This document shows, one piece after another, positions 26,808-36,283 of a DNA stretch of 64,000 bases. Positions within the stretch are counted from its first letter, which is position 1, and each line of letters opens with the position of its first letter. The notes below the pieces were generated by a model, which did not search any database, had not been told where the DNA came from, and saw only the letters and a program-made list of their open reading frames with translations. Location of the stretch: assembly GCF_004769525.1 (NCBI RefSeq), contig NZ_RQFT01000017.1, forward strand, positions 77,491 through 141,490. Reading direction: 5' to 3'. The position numbers and the translations under genes are program-made. Origin of the DNA: Leptospira bouyouniensis (lineage in GTDB: Bacteria > Spirochaetota > Leptospiria > Leptospirales > Leptospiraceae).

Positions 26808-28274
26808 ATGCTATCTTTTTCTTTTCCTGAACATCCCAGTGTAGAAAAAACTTACACATCATTGCCTAATTCTTTTTTCCAATACATAAAACCAACTCCT
26901 GTCGCTTCGCCTAACGTTATTTTTTGGAATGAGAGTTTAGCTAATGAATTTATGTTTGAAAATTGGAAAAAACAGGATTTAATTACCGCCCAATTTTTTT
27001 CTGGGACAAGTTTGCCGGAAAATTTACAGCCGTTTGCTCAAGCCTATGCAGGCCATCAATTTGGACACTTTACAATGTTAGGTGATGGTAGAACAATTGT
27101 AATGGGAGAGTTTCAGAATCGAAGTGGTGAGAGGTATGATTTCCAATGGAAGGGATCTGGTAGAACAAAGTACTCAAGAAATGGAGATGGAAGAGCTACA
27201 ATTAGTGCTATGGTGCGAGAATACATCATGAGTGAGGCAATGGTTGGGTTACAAATTCCAACAACTCGAAGCTTGGCGGTAATTGCAACTGGTGAAACTG
27301 TATTACGTGACGAACCACAGGAGGGAGCGGTATTAACTCGTGTTGCCTCAAGTCATATCCGTGTAGGAACTTTTGAATATGCTTACCATACATTATCACT
27401 ACATGAACTAGAATCTTTATTTCAGTATACTGTAAATAGACATGCTCCGAATCTTCTGAATGCCGACAATCCAGTGCTTGCATTTTTAGAATATGTGATG
27501 AAACGACAGGTAACGCTTGTTACTAATTGGATGCGCGTGGGTTTTATCCATGGTGTGATGAATACCGACAATATGAGTATTTCTGGGGAAACCATTGATT
27601 ATGGTCCATGTGCTTTTTTGAATGGTTACTTCGCAAAGAGAGTGTTTAGCTCGATTGATGTAAATGGACGTTATGCATTTGCCAATCAGATGGGTATAGC
27701 ACAGTGGAATCTTGCTTGTTTAACAAATGCCCTCTTGCCTTTGATTGATCCAAACGAGAAAACAGCTATAGACTTAGCAAAAGGAAAATTATCTGAATTA
27801 GAAAATTGGTTCCAAGAAAGTTACATACGGATGTTAGGTGAGAAAATTGGATTTCCAAATTTAACTGAAAAGGATTTACCGTTGTTACAAAACTTATACC
27901 AATGGATGCAAGACACGGAAGCCGATTATACCAATACTTTTCTTGTACTGGAAGGAGCTTACGTTCCAAAGGATTCAATCTATAACGATCATCGATGGAA
28001 GGATTGGGTGAAAGATTGGCAGGATGCAAAAAAGAAACATGGTATCCTCGAAGAAGATGCAATTTATCTTATGCAAAAGACAAATCCAAGTTTGGTTCCT
28101 AGAAATCACTTAGTAGAATTAGCACTTGCTAACGTTCGCCAAGGACAATTAAGGATTGCCGAGGATTTGATCAAAAGAGGCCAATCTCCTTATACACGTT
28201 TGTTAGGTTATGATTACAACGATGAAGTTCCCAGAGGAGGTGATAGAAACTATCGAACGTTTTGTGGAACTTAA
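26808..28274 (+). CDS. selO: SelO family protein AMPylase (YdiU/UPF0061), Cys form
   Basis: 488 residues, close to E. coli YdiU (478). SelO is a pseudokinase-fold enzyme that transfers AMP to Ser/Thr/Tyr of target proteins and responds to redox stress. Visible landmarks are AQAYAGHQFGHFTMLGDGRTIVMGE (about 77-101), QWKGSGRTKYSRNGDGRATI (the ATP-site region), SHIRVGTFEYA, and GFIHGVMNTDNMSISGETIDYGPCAF, with the catalytic Asp and DYG-type metal motif. The protein ends CGT, with Cys as the antepenultimate residue, exactly where eukaryotic SelO carries selenocysteine. It is monocistronic. Confidence 0.93.
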   Translation: MLSFSFPEHPSVEKTYTSLPNSFFQYIKPTPVASPNVIFWNESLANEFMFENWKKQDLITAQFFSGTSLPENLQPFAQAYAGHQFGHFTMLGDGRTIVMGEFQNRSGERYDFQWKGSGRTKYSRNGDGRATISAMVREYIMSEAMVGLQIPTTRSLAVIATGETVLRDEPQEGAVLTRVASSHIRVGTFEYAYHTLSLHELESLFQYTVNRHAPNLLNADNPVLAFLEYVMKRQVTLVTNWMRVGFIHGVMNTDNMSISGETIDYGPCAFLNGYFAKRVFSSIDVNGRYAFANQMGIAQWNLACLTNALLPLIDPNEKTAIDLAKGKLSELENWFQESYIRMLGEKIGFPNLTEKDLPLLQNLYQWMQDTEADYTNTFLVLEGAYVPKDSIYNDHRWKDWVKDWQDAKKKHGILEEDAIYLMQKTNPSLVPRNHLVELALANVRQGQLRIAEDLIKRGQSPYTRLLGYDYNDEVPRGGDRNYRTFCGT

Positions 28275-28309
28275 ATTGCAGATTCGTTACTTGTTTGTCG
28301 TTTTCGTTT

Positions 28310-31300
28310 TTAGGTTTTCGGCAGGTATTTCAAAGGAAAACTAATTATTATTTTGGTTCCATTCTTTCTTTCTAAGTGAATCGTTCCTCTCAATTGTTTT
28401 ACAAGGATTCTTAATAATTCAAGACCGAATCCGGTGGAAGATTCAAAGTCAATGTCCTTTGGAATTCCGATACCATTGTCGCTATAAATACAGGAAATTT
28501 GGTTGTCTAATTTATGGATTACTAGTGAAATCTCACCTTTATCAAATTTCTTAAATGCATATTTCATTGAATTAGTAACAAGTTCATTTAAAATAATACC
28601 TAAAGTAGATATCATTTCTGAACTGAGGGCAATTTTATCTAAATGTATCGTTTTTGATACTAAATGACCTTCTGGAAAAATACTAATGATTTCTCCAATC
28701 AAATCAGGTAGATAATCTGAAATATCAATTTCTGATGTATTTCTAGATCGATACAATTTATCATACAAGGTCATCATACTTTGAATTCGACACGATGCAT
28801 CTACTAAGATATTTTTAGTTGTTTCATTAGTGATTGTGTCTGCTTGTAAATTTAATATTCCTAATACAGTACCCATGTTGTTTTTAATGCGATGGTGAAC
28901 TTCTTTTAGAATGATTTCTTTTTCAGACAATAGATTTTGGACTTCTGTTAAATGAATGTCTAAAGTTTCATTTGTATTCCTTAAAGCAAATTCCAAATCC
29001 TTTGTCTTGGTTATGTTTGTGAATGTAATTACAAGGCCATGGATTCGATCATCTACCGTTCGGTAAGGCATAATCTTTGCTATATACCAAATTTTTGAAT
29101 TGGATTGAATTTCAACTTCTTTGAATATTAAGGTATCTAAAACTTCTTGAGCATCATGAATGAATTCAGGATAATCTAATTTGCTGCCTAAATCCGTTAT
29201 GGGTCTTCCGATGTCAGTAGGTATCATGTTAAATACTCTAGTTACATGTTTTGTGAACCTTCGGATTCTTAAATCCTTATCCAAAAATAAAGTAGCAATA
29301 TCGGTTCCATCTAATAAATTTTTAAAGTCATTTGTTATTGAAATATATTCATCAATTTTGGTTTGTAATTCAGCATTAACAGTTTGTAATTCTTCGTTTA
29401 AACTTTGCATTTCTTCTTTGGAAGAAGTTATTTCTTCATTTGTTGATTGCAGTTCTTCATTTGTTGATTGCAGTTCTTCATTTGTTGATTGCAATTCTTC
29501 ATTTGTTGATTGCAATTCTTCATTTGTTGATTTTAACTCTTCTTGAGATGTTTGCATCTCTTCAATTGTGAGCTGAAGATCTTCTTTAGTTCTTTGCAGT
29601 TCAGCTTCCAAGACCATCATCTGTGTTTGGTATTTGTTTTTTAATTCCTTCGGGTTTTCTTTAGTGATAGGAATGAGGGTAGGCACATCAACAAAAACGA
29701 TTAAGAATAAACCTGACAATCCATCTGGTTTTTCTATCTTCCGAATGATTACATCTACTAATACAATATTGGAGTTATAGTTTATTTTTAAATTTTTTAG
29801 TGTGATGGGATTAGTTGATTCTATTACTTTTCTATATGCAATGATGATTTCGTGACTTAAACCTTCCCTTGCCATTAAAAAAATATTTAAGACTGCTTTA
29901 CCCGCGGCAGGCTCTAAGTATTTTCCCGTTTTTCCAGTAATGTATATTATATCTCCTTTTTCATTGGTAAGAACACTAGAGGGACTATATTCTTGGAGGA
30001 GAATAGTATTCGTTAATGTTTGAATACTATTTTCCGAATCTTTCATTTTGGATATTTCAAAATTTGCTAACTTTTCAGATTTGAAAAAAGTTGGAAAATC
30101 AGTATGTTCATTTTTAATCGAAACTTGATTTTTTTCAAAAATTCTTAGTTTTGGATCAATGGTTTTAAAAAATATGTTTTGATTGCCTAAGGTTTCTGCT
30201 GTTCCAAGTATTAAATATCCTTCTGGTTTTAGACAATATCTAAATAATCCTAATATTTTTTTTTGTAAATTAGGTTCCATATAGATTAGCATATTGCGAC
30301 AGGATATTATATCGAGTTTTGTAAACGGAGGATCTTTAATGATATCGTGATTTGCAAAAACAACTAATTCTCTAACATTTGGATTGATGTGGTATCCGTT
30401 TTCAACTTTTGTAAAAAAAGTATTTAGTCGATTAATCGAAACATTTTTTTCAATATTTTTTGAGTAAATACCTTGCCTTGCTTTGTTGATTGCTTCTTCA
30501 TCTAAGTCAGTGGCAAAAATTTGAATAATAAAACTTTGATAGCTTTTATTTTTAATTTTCGCTTCTAAAAAGGTTATCGCAAGGCTGTATGCTTCTTCAC
30601 CTGTAGAACAACCAGGGATCCAAATTCTTATGATTTCATTCGATGTTTTTTCGAATATTTTTTCAAATATTAATTTTTCAATTCTATCCCAAACTTCTTT
30701 ATCTCTAAAGAAATGTGTAACGCCGATTAAAATTTCTTTGAATAAGAATAAAAGTTCATCTGGATTTTCTGTAACATATTTCTCATACAAATGAATGCTT
30801 TCTAAATTTAAAAAAATTATTCTTCGTTCTATTCTTCTAAATAAAGTATTAGTTTTATAATTTGTAAAATCATGACCAGATTTTTGTTTTAAAAGTGATT
30901 GTATTACCCTTAATGATTTAATTGAATCTTCAGGCGGTTGATCAAATTGATTCATTCCAGCTGGAGAATCTATAAAGGACACGAGACTAATTGCTAATTC
31001 ATCAGGTGAAGCAATTAAATCGACGTTGACAGCTTTGATTGCATTTAACGGCATACCATCAAATTTTGCAGTGGCTGGATCTTGTACAAATGCTAATCCA
31101 CTTTCCTTTTTTATAGATTGAAGTCCAATTCCCCCATCAGTTCCCATACCAGATAAAATTATCCCGACACTTTTTGTTTTATAATCTTTCGCAAGTGATG
31201 AAAGAAATAAATCAATTGGTAAACGAAAACCCTTCTGTTCTACAGGTTTTGAAAGATATAAGACGTGATTAGAAATTGATATCGTTTTGTTTGCAGGTAA

Positions 31301-31525
31301 TACATAAACTGTGTTAGGTTTTACTTTAATTCCATCGGTTGCTGCTATGATAGGTATTGAAGTATGACGTTGTAAGATTTCAGGAATCATACCTTTATGG
31401 TTAGGATCTAAATGAAGGATCACTACATAACTATAACCGGTATCGATTGGCAGATGTTTGAAGAATAATTCTAACGCGTCCAGTCCACCAGCAGAAGCCC
31501 CGATACCGATGACAGGAAACGTCAT
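28310..31525 (-). CDS. CheB-CheR-PAS-histidine kinase fusion protein
   Basis: 1071 residues. A CheB methylesterase-like domain (about 1-185) has IGASAGGLDALELF, HLDPNHKG and the catalytic GMGTDGGIG. A CheR methyltransferase domain (about 200-470) has FRDKEVWDRIE, IWIPGCSTGEEAYSLAI and ISCRNMLIYM. A coiled coil with near-perfect repeats of STNEELQ covers about 645-735. A PAS domain follows (about 735-855), then a HisKA_2-type kinase with LKEVHHRIKNNMGTVLGIL and an ATPase ending GFGLELLRILVKQL. There is no membrane segment. This architecture integrates adaptation-type chemistry with a phosphorelay; the target is unknown. Confidence 0.93.
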   Translation of the reverse strand: MTFPVIGIGASAGGLDALELFFKHLPIDTGYSYVVILHLDPNHKGMIPEILQRHTSIPIIAATDGIKVKPNTVYVLPANKTISISNHVLYLSKPVEQKGFRLPIDLFLSSLAKDYKTKSVGIILSGMGTDGGIGLQSIKKESGLAFVQDPATAKFDGMPLNAIKAVNVDLIASPDELAISLVSFIDSPAGMNQFDQPPEDSIKSLRVIQSLLKQKSGHDFTNYKTNTLFRRIERRIIFLNLESIHLYEKYVTENPDELLFLFKEILIGVTHFFRDKEVWDRIEKLIFEKIFEKTSNEIIRIWIPGCSTGEEAYSLAITFLEAKIKNKSYQSFIIQIFATDLDEEAINKARQGIYSKNIEKNVSINRLNTFFTKVENGYHINPNVRELVVFANHDIIKDPPFTKLDIISCRNMLIYMEPNLQKKILGLFRYCLKPEGYLILGTAETLGNQNIFFKTIDPKLRIFEKNQVSIKNEHTDFPTFFKSEKLANFEISKMKDSENSIQTLTNTILLQEYSPSSVLTNEKGDIIYITGKTGKYLEPAAGKAVLNIFLMAREGLSHEIIIAYRKVIESTNPITLKNLKINYNSNIVLVDVIIRKIEKPDGLSGLFLIVFVDVPTLIPITKENPKELKNKYQTQMMVLEAELQRTKEDLQLTIEEMQTSQEELKSTNEELQSTNEELQSTNEELQSTNEELQSTNEEITSSKEEMQSLNEELQTVNAELQTKIDEYISITNDFKNLLDGTDIATLFLDKDLRIRRFTKHVTRVFNMIPTDIGRPITDLGSKLDYPEFIHDAQEVLDTLIFKEVEIQSNSKIWYIAKIMPYRTVDDRIHGLVITFTNITKTKDLEFALRNTNETLDIHLTEVQNLLSEKEIILKEVHHRIKNNMGTVLGILNLQADTITNETTKNILVDASCRIQSMMTLYDKLYRSRNTSEIDISDYLPDLIGEIISIFPEGHLVSKTIHLDKIALSSEMISTLGIILNELVTNSMKYAFKKFDKGEISLVIHKLDNQISCIYSDNGIGIPKDIDFESSTGFGLELLRILVKQLRGTIHLERKNGTKIIISFPLKYLPKT
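29432..29536 (-). repeat. Five tandem 21-bp repeats encoding the coiled coil
   Basis: Five consecutive units of 21 bp (29432, 29453, 29474, 29495 and 29516). The first four differ from each other by at most one base, and the fifth is diverged at its end. Each encodes one heptad of the STNEELQ type. The number of units could change by slippage without shifting the frame. Confidence 0.85.
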
Positions 31526-31613
31526 TGGAATAATACCGATTTGAGATTCAATAAATCGGAGAACTTATTTTGGAAATAAAGATTTTGATTGGATTTGGAT
31601 ACTATGGACATAT

Positions 31614-33092
31614 TTAGTTTTCCTTTTTGTTTTTAGTGAGCTGACATACGAGTTGATTTAGGTTGATTTTTGCAAATCCGATCGACCTATCAGACATTGC
31701 GTAAGGAAGTATTAGTTCACCTGCGTTTATCGCACTTCCACAACTATAAACTACATTTGGTACATATCCTTCTCTTTCTTTTTCATTTGGTACGAGAAGG
31801 GGTTCAATTAATCTTCCGATTACGATCCGTGGATCCAGTTTTTCCAAGAGAAAAGCTCCAATTGAATATTTTCTCATTGGACCTACACCGTGGCTAATCA
31901 CTAACCAACCTTCTTCAAGTTCTATTGGTGATCCACAATTTCCAAGTTGGATGAATTCCCAAGGATAGGTAGGTTTTAAAATCAATTCCTTGTTATACCA
32001 AAAATGGAGGTCCTCTGAATACATAAGGAAAATGTTTTCATTATCTTGCCTAGACAACATTGCATATTGTTTGTTAATTGTTCTTGGGAATAGTGCCATA
32101 CCCTTGTTTTTTACTTCGGGTCCATTGAGTGTGCTTACTTTAAAGTGTAAAAAATCTCTGGTTTCTAATAGTTGAGGGAATGTGATTTTTCCATCATATG
32201 CAGTATAGGTTGCATAATAAATATGATTACCATCGTCATCTGTAAAATCAACAAACCGAGCATCTTCTATTCCGTTACTTTCGGAAGGTGAATGTGGGAA
32301 AATGATTCTTTCGGAAAGCTTTTGTTCACTATCATACTGAATTTCATAATTGGACAAAGCTAAGGAAAGGATTCCATTAGCGGTCATTCTGTTTTCAGAT
32401 GATTTTGTTTTCGTGTTTTTTGTGAATTTGTCTAAATTCAATTTTAAATCTTCGATCGTAAAATAAGAATCCAGAAGGGAAAGTATAGTAATCGAAAAAT
32501 CAGTTAGTAAATCTAACTCTGATAATTTTCGTTCAAATATTTTTTTCTCATAGATTGGATTCGATATATTATCAGAGGTAGAAACATATTTGGTTGGATT
32601 TGTAATTGTGATTTGGTTTTCCGAATCTACAATACCTGATCTAAAAGTAATAGATGATATATGTCCTTCTCCCGTGGCCCGTAAACTCATGATGAAACGT
32701 TTGCAACCTGGAGGAAGATTGGTTTGGTCTTTATCCCAAATGATTGAGGGGTTAAATAATGCTGCTGATTCTAAGGAGTACTCCTGTGTAAAGTAAGCTC
32801 CTATCAAAAGTTTTCTTTCTTCAGAAAGGATATGGTCTGTGAGAAGATATTTCTTTATTTGTTGGTATCTTTGTAAAAAGAATTTTTTTAATCGTTTATG
32901 TCTTTCTTCAAAGGAAGTGAGTAGTGCATTTATTTCATTATTTACTTCTGTCTCAGTAAGTGTTTGAATTCTACCTAAAATTTTAATGATTCGTTCTTCT
33001 GGCTCAATATATAGAGGTCGGTATAAAACCCTTCGATAATCAGGTGTTAGTTCTAATCCAGTTCGAACGAGTTCCAAATTTTGTGTATTCAT
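31614..33092 (-). CDS. Glycoside hydrolase family 130 protein, long form
   Basis: 492 residues. The C-terminal two-thirds is a GH130 five-bladed propeller. The catalytic acid D277 lies in NGIEDARFVDF, followed by YATYTAYDG, and later GNCGSPIELEEGWLVISHGVG and VVYSCGSAI. GH130 enzymes phosphorolyse or hydrolyse beta-mannosides. The N-terminal 140 residues, helical and rich in charged residues (EERHKRLKKFFLQRYQQIK), are an extension as in the longer multi-domain members. No signal peptide is seen, so it is cytoplasmic, which fits phosphorolysis. It is the last gene of a three-gene cluster and is adjacent to the preceding GH130 gene with no gap. Confidence 0.87.
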   Translation of the reverse strand: MNTQNLELVRTGLELTPDYRRVLYRPLYIEPEERIIKILGRIQTLTETEVNNEINALLTSFEERHKRLKKFFLQRYQQIKKYLLTDHILSEERKLLIGAYFTQEYSLESAALFNPSIIWDKDQTNLPPGCKRFIMSLRATGEGHISSITFRSGIVDSENQITITNPTKYVSTSDNISNPIYEKKIFERKLSELDLLTDFSITILSLLDSYFTIEDLKLNLDKFTKNTKTKSSENRMTANGILSLALSNYEIQYDSEQKLSERIIFPHSPSESNGIEDARFVDFTDDDGNHIYYATYTAYDGKITFPQLLETRDFLHFKVSTLNGPEVKNKGMALFPRTINKQYAMLSRQDNENIFLMYSEDLHFWYNKELILKPTYPWEFIQLGNCGSPIELEEGWLVISHGVGPMRKYSIGAFLLEKLDPRIVIGRLIEPLLVPNEKEREGYVPNVVYSCGSAINAGELILPYAMSDRSIGFAKINLNQLVCQLTKNKKEN

Positions 33093-34031
33093 TTATTGGT
33101 TCTGAAGCCAGTCGAGTAACTTGCGAACACTTCCCGTAGCTACACCAATACTTGTATCGGCTGCCCCGTAGTATAAATGGATTGTATCATTGTCTGCTAA
33201 TAGTGTTAATCCACATGGGAATACAACATCTTTGACGTCACCAAATCTTTCGTAATCAGTCTCGGGCGCAAAGATCCAGTCATTTGTTCTTTTGATACAA
33301 ATATCTGGATGTTCCAAATCCAACAAAGCTAATCCAATTCTATACAGATATCCAGATGCATTTTTTTTAACACCATGATAGATAATAAGCCAACCTTCCT
33401 TTGTTTCGATAGGAGGTGCTCCTAAACCAATTTTTTCGGCATCCCACCAACCTCCTGTCCTTGTTCCCAAAATAAGTTTCCGATCTTTCCAATGCATTAA
33501 ATCCACTGAATAAGATATCCAAATATTGGCACTATTATGGTCGATTGGTCTGTGAAGCATCACCCACCTATCTTGAATCTTTCTAGGGAATAAAGCTGCA
33601 TCTTTATCATTAGGTTTTAAAACCATTCCAAGTTTTATTTGTTCTTCAAAATTTTCTGTAATAGCTAGCGAAACTGAAGGACCACTTTTTCCGTAAGAAA
33701 CATAACAAATTATATATTGATTTAATTCGCTAATAAAGGTAATCCTTGGATCCTCAATTCCCCAACACTCAGCAGGATATATTTCTGGTTCCGCTGTCAT
33801 AAATGGACTTGGATTTATTATCCAATGGTTTAAACCATTTTTTGACCTAGCAATCCCTAGTTGTGATAATCCTTTGCGATCTTCCATCCGACATAAAAGT
33901 AATGTATTCCCATCTTTTAAAATAGTTGCCCCTGGATTAAATACAGTATGTACAGGATATGGCCACATACTGGCTGTTAGGATAGGATTTTCACTGTTTC
34001 TTACAAATAATTCAGGATAGTTGGGGTTCAT
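33093..34031 (-). CDS. Glycoside hydrolase family 130 protein, short form
   Basis: 312 residues, the compact GH130 length of mannosyl-glycan phosphorylases. FNPGATILKDGNTLLLCRMED (about 31-51) starts the propeller, the catalytic D94 is in WGIEDPRITF, and GLGAPPIETKEGWLIIYHGV and VVFPCGLTL are the family's phosphate and sugar-site regions. Cytoplasmic. It overlaps the upstream glycosyltransferase by ATGA (34028-34031) and abuts the second GH130, so all three are translationally coupled. The substrate, probably a beta-mannoside or related oligosaccharide, is inferred from the family only. Confidence 0.9.
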   Translation of the reverse strand: MNPNYPELFVRNSENPILTASMWPYPVHTVFNPGATILKDGNTLLLCRMEDRKGLSQLGIARSKNGLNHWIINPSPFMTAEPEIYPAECWGIEDPRITFISELNQYIICYVSYGKSGPSVSLAITENFEEQIKLGMVLKPNDKDAALFPRKIQDRWVMLHRPIDHNSANIWISYSVDLMHWKDRKLILGTRTGGWWDAEKIGLGAPPIETKEGWLIIYHGVKKNASGYLYRIGLALLDLEHPDICIKRTNDWIFAPETDYERFGDVKDVVFPCGLTLLADNDTIHLYYGAADTSIGVATGSVRKLLDWLQNQ

Positions 34032-36283
34032 ATAGTACCTTTTGAAAAATTGATACTTTCTTCTAGCCGCATCTCTAACATACTTTGCATAAATGCTAAA
34101 GTAGATTCTGCTCCTTGATTTTCATTCATACGATCGGAATGTAATCCGTCGCGACAACCACCAGTAGTAGGATCATATAAAGAAACTTTTAAATCATTTC
34201 TTCCCAGAAACCATTCAAAAGCTCGGTTGGCTTCTTTTTTCCAAAATTGGTCTTTGGTAATATGAAAGGCGTCGATTGATGCGGATACCATTGTTTGAGC
34301 CTCTACAGGCTGTTGGTCAAATCTCGCATGTAGTCCTCCGCGAGTGTAAAATCCATTTGTGCCAATAGGAATGAAATGACCACCATCATCCTTTGCTTTT
34401 TGTAAATCAGCTAACCAAAATAAACTTTTTAAACCAATATCTACCATATTTTGATTTTGCATTGATTTTCCTGAAACAAGAAGTGCATGAGGAAGAATTG
34501 CATTACAATAACTAAGTGATTGTTCAAACCAAAACCACTCGGATTTAAAGTTTTCTTTGGAAAGTTGCAAGATTCTATTTGCTAATTCGTCTCTAATTGA
34601 TTCTGCTCGCCTATCGCCTTTAAATCGTTTAAAATATTCATTCAGGCCCAAAAGAGAAAAAGCCCATGCCCTTGGACTATTCATAGTTAATATTGAAGGA
34701 AGTGCTTCTTCAAATAATCGACCGGCTATGGTTGGTAATTTTGGGAGAGATTCTATTCCGAGAATTGTTCCTAAGGCCATTAATGATCTTCCGTGGCTAT
34801 CTTCAGATCCTGATTCTTCTAACCAATTTCTCTGATAATCCATAAAGTTTCTAAATCTTTTTGTTTTTGCATTATATGCATACCATAAGAAGGCTAAGTA
34901 TCGATAGCTTAATTTGTAAGTGGTATCAGAATCTAAATCTTCAATCAACTTACACACAATCAATGCACGTGCATTGTCATCGGTTGTGTACCCTTCACCG
35001 TAATTTGGTAAGGTGAAAAATGCATGTTGCAACATACCTGTATCATCAGTCATATGTTCCAAGTGAGTTAATTTTAGAACAGGAAATTCAATCGGTGGTG
35101 TATTTCTTAATTTTATATTGAATCCTAATGAAGAATAGTATCTTTTTTCTTCTCTGGCACGACGAAAAGATTCCATATAACGCCTTGAAACTTGCGACCA
35201 TATCATACTCCGGGCGAATAGGTATGCTTTTTTTCGCATAGAATGACGCATGGCTTCGTTTTCTAATAGATGGATTACTTCATAACTCAGAGTTTTGTTA
35301 TCATGAAAAGGAATTAAGATTCCTCTTCCTTCAGCTAACATTTCTTCTGCATACCAATAAGGAGTTGATATGATTGCTTTTCCAGCTCCTAAAGTATAAG
35401 CAAGGGTTCCCGAAACAATTTGATTGGGTTCTAAATAGGGCGTAATATAAATATCAGTTGCACCAATGAATTCAGTTAATTCTCTTTGGCTGACAAATTT
35501 ATTATAAAAGAGAACATTTTTCTCAACTTTGTTTTCTCTTGCAAGTAACTGTAAGGAAATTCTGTAGGCTTCACCTGCGTTTCGAAGTACTTGTGGATGT
35601 GTGGCACCAAGGATAATATAAACAACATTTGGAAATTTTTGAATGATGTTCGGTAAAGCAAGAATTACATTTTCCAATCCTTTGTTAGCTGAAATTAGTC
35701 CGAAACTCATTAAAACTACTTTGCCCTCTACACCAAATAAATCTTTGTGAAAACTTGGATCTACAAATGGTACGTCTGGGATTCCATGTGCGATGATATC
35801 AATTTTATCAGATTGGATGTTATAAACGTTTTTTAAAATTTCGGCTCCAGTGTTGCTCATCACTACAATTCTATCTGATAATGAAATTAATTGTTCTAAT
35901 ACATGTCGTTGGTCAGGATCTGGTTCTTTAAGAATCGTATGTAAGGTAGTGACAATCGGCATATGTAAATCACGCAGGAGGGAAAGTATATGGCTTCCTG
36001 ACCTTCCTCCGAAAATTCCGTACTCGAACTGAAGTGAAACGAGGTCAACATTGTTGATGTTTAAAAAATCTGCTGCGCGATGATACGAATTGATGTCCTT
36101 TTCTTTTAGTTCAAAACGTACTCTTATAGGGTATGCATAACCAGAGTCGATATCATTTACTGGGAGTGCAATACAGGCAGTTTCAGGGAATTGTTGTGAA
36201 ATGGATTCACATAGGTCAGTTGTAAAAGTGGCAATCCCACATTGTCTTGGGGCATAGTTACCAATAAAGGCAACTCTTTTCAC
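34028..36283 (-). CDS. GT4 glycosyltransferase fused to an alpha/alpha-toroid-like C-terminal region
   Basis: 751 residues. Residues 1-385 are a GT-B fold family 4 transferase: RVAFIGNYAPRQCGIATFTTDL, LHTILKEPDPDQ, SFGLISANKGLENVILALP, and the donor site ITPYLEPNQIVSGTLAYTLGAGKAIISTPYWYAEEML. Residues about 400-740 are helical with repeated aromatic motifs (FRNFMDYQRNWLEESGSEDSHGRSLMALG, GLHARFDQQPVEAQTMVSASIDAF), like six-hairpin glycosidases. One polypeptide may build and trim or sense the same glycan. It is the first gene of the cluster with two GH130 enzymes. No membrane segment is present. The donor and acceptor are unknown. Confidence 0.88.
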   Translation of the reverse strand: MKRVAFIGNYAPRQCGIATFTTDLCESISQQFPETACIALPVNDIDSGYAYPIRVRFELKEKDINSYHRAADFLNINNVDLVSLQFEYGIFGGRSGSHILSLLRDLHMPIVTTLHTILKEPDPDQRHVLEQLISLSDRIVVMSNTGAEILKNVYNIQSDKIDIIAHGIPDVPFVDPSFHKDLFGVEGKVVLMSFGLISANKGLENVILALPNIIQKFPNVVYIILGATHPQVLRNAGEAYRISLQLLARENKVEKNVLFYNKFVSQRELTEFIGATDIYITPYLEPNQIVSGTLAYTLGAGKAIISTPYWYAEEMLAEGRGILIPFHDNKTLSYEVIHLLENEAMRHSMRKKAYLFARSMIWSQVSRRYMESFRRAREEKRYYSSLGFNIKLRNTPPIEFPVLKLTHLEHMTDDTGMLQHAFFTLPNYGEGYTTDDNARALIVCKLIEDLDSDTTYKLSYRYLAFLWYAYNAKTKRFRNFMDYQRNWLEESGSEDSHGRSLMALGTILGIESLPKLPTIAGRLFEEALPSILTMNSPRAWAFSLLGLNEYFKRFKGDRRAESIRDELANRILQLSKENFKSEWFWFEQSLSYCNAILPHALLVSGKSMQNQNMVDIGLKSLFWLADLQKAKDDGGHFIPIGTNGFYTRGGLHARFDQQPVEAQTMVSASIDAFHITKDQFWKKEANRAFEWFLGRNDLKVSLYDPTTGGCRDGLHSDRMNENQGAESTLAFMQSMLEMRLEESINFSKGTI

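Noticed and set aside
29181..29546. 121-codon plus-strand frame with repeated SSFVDC units
   Set aside because: Antisense reading of the 21-bp tandem repeats in the CheB-CheR-kinase gene.
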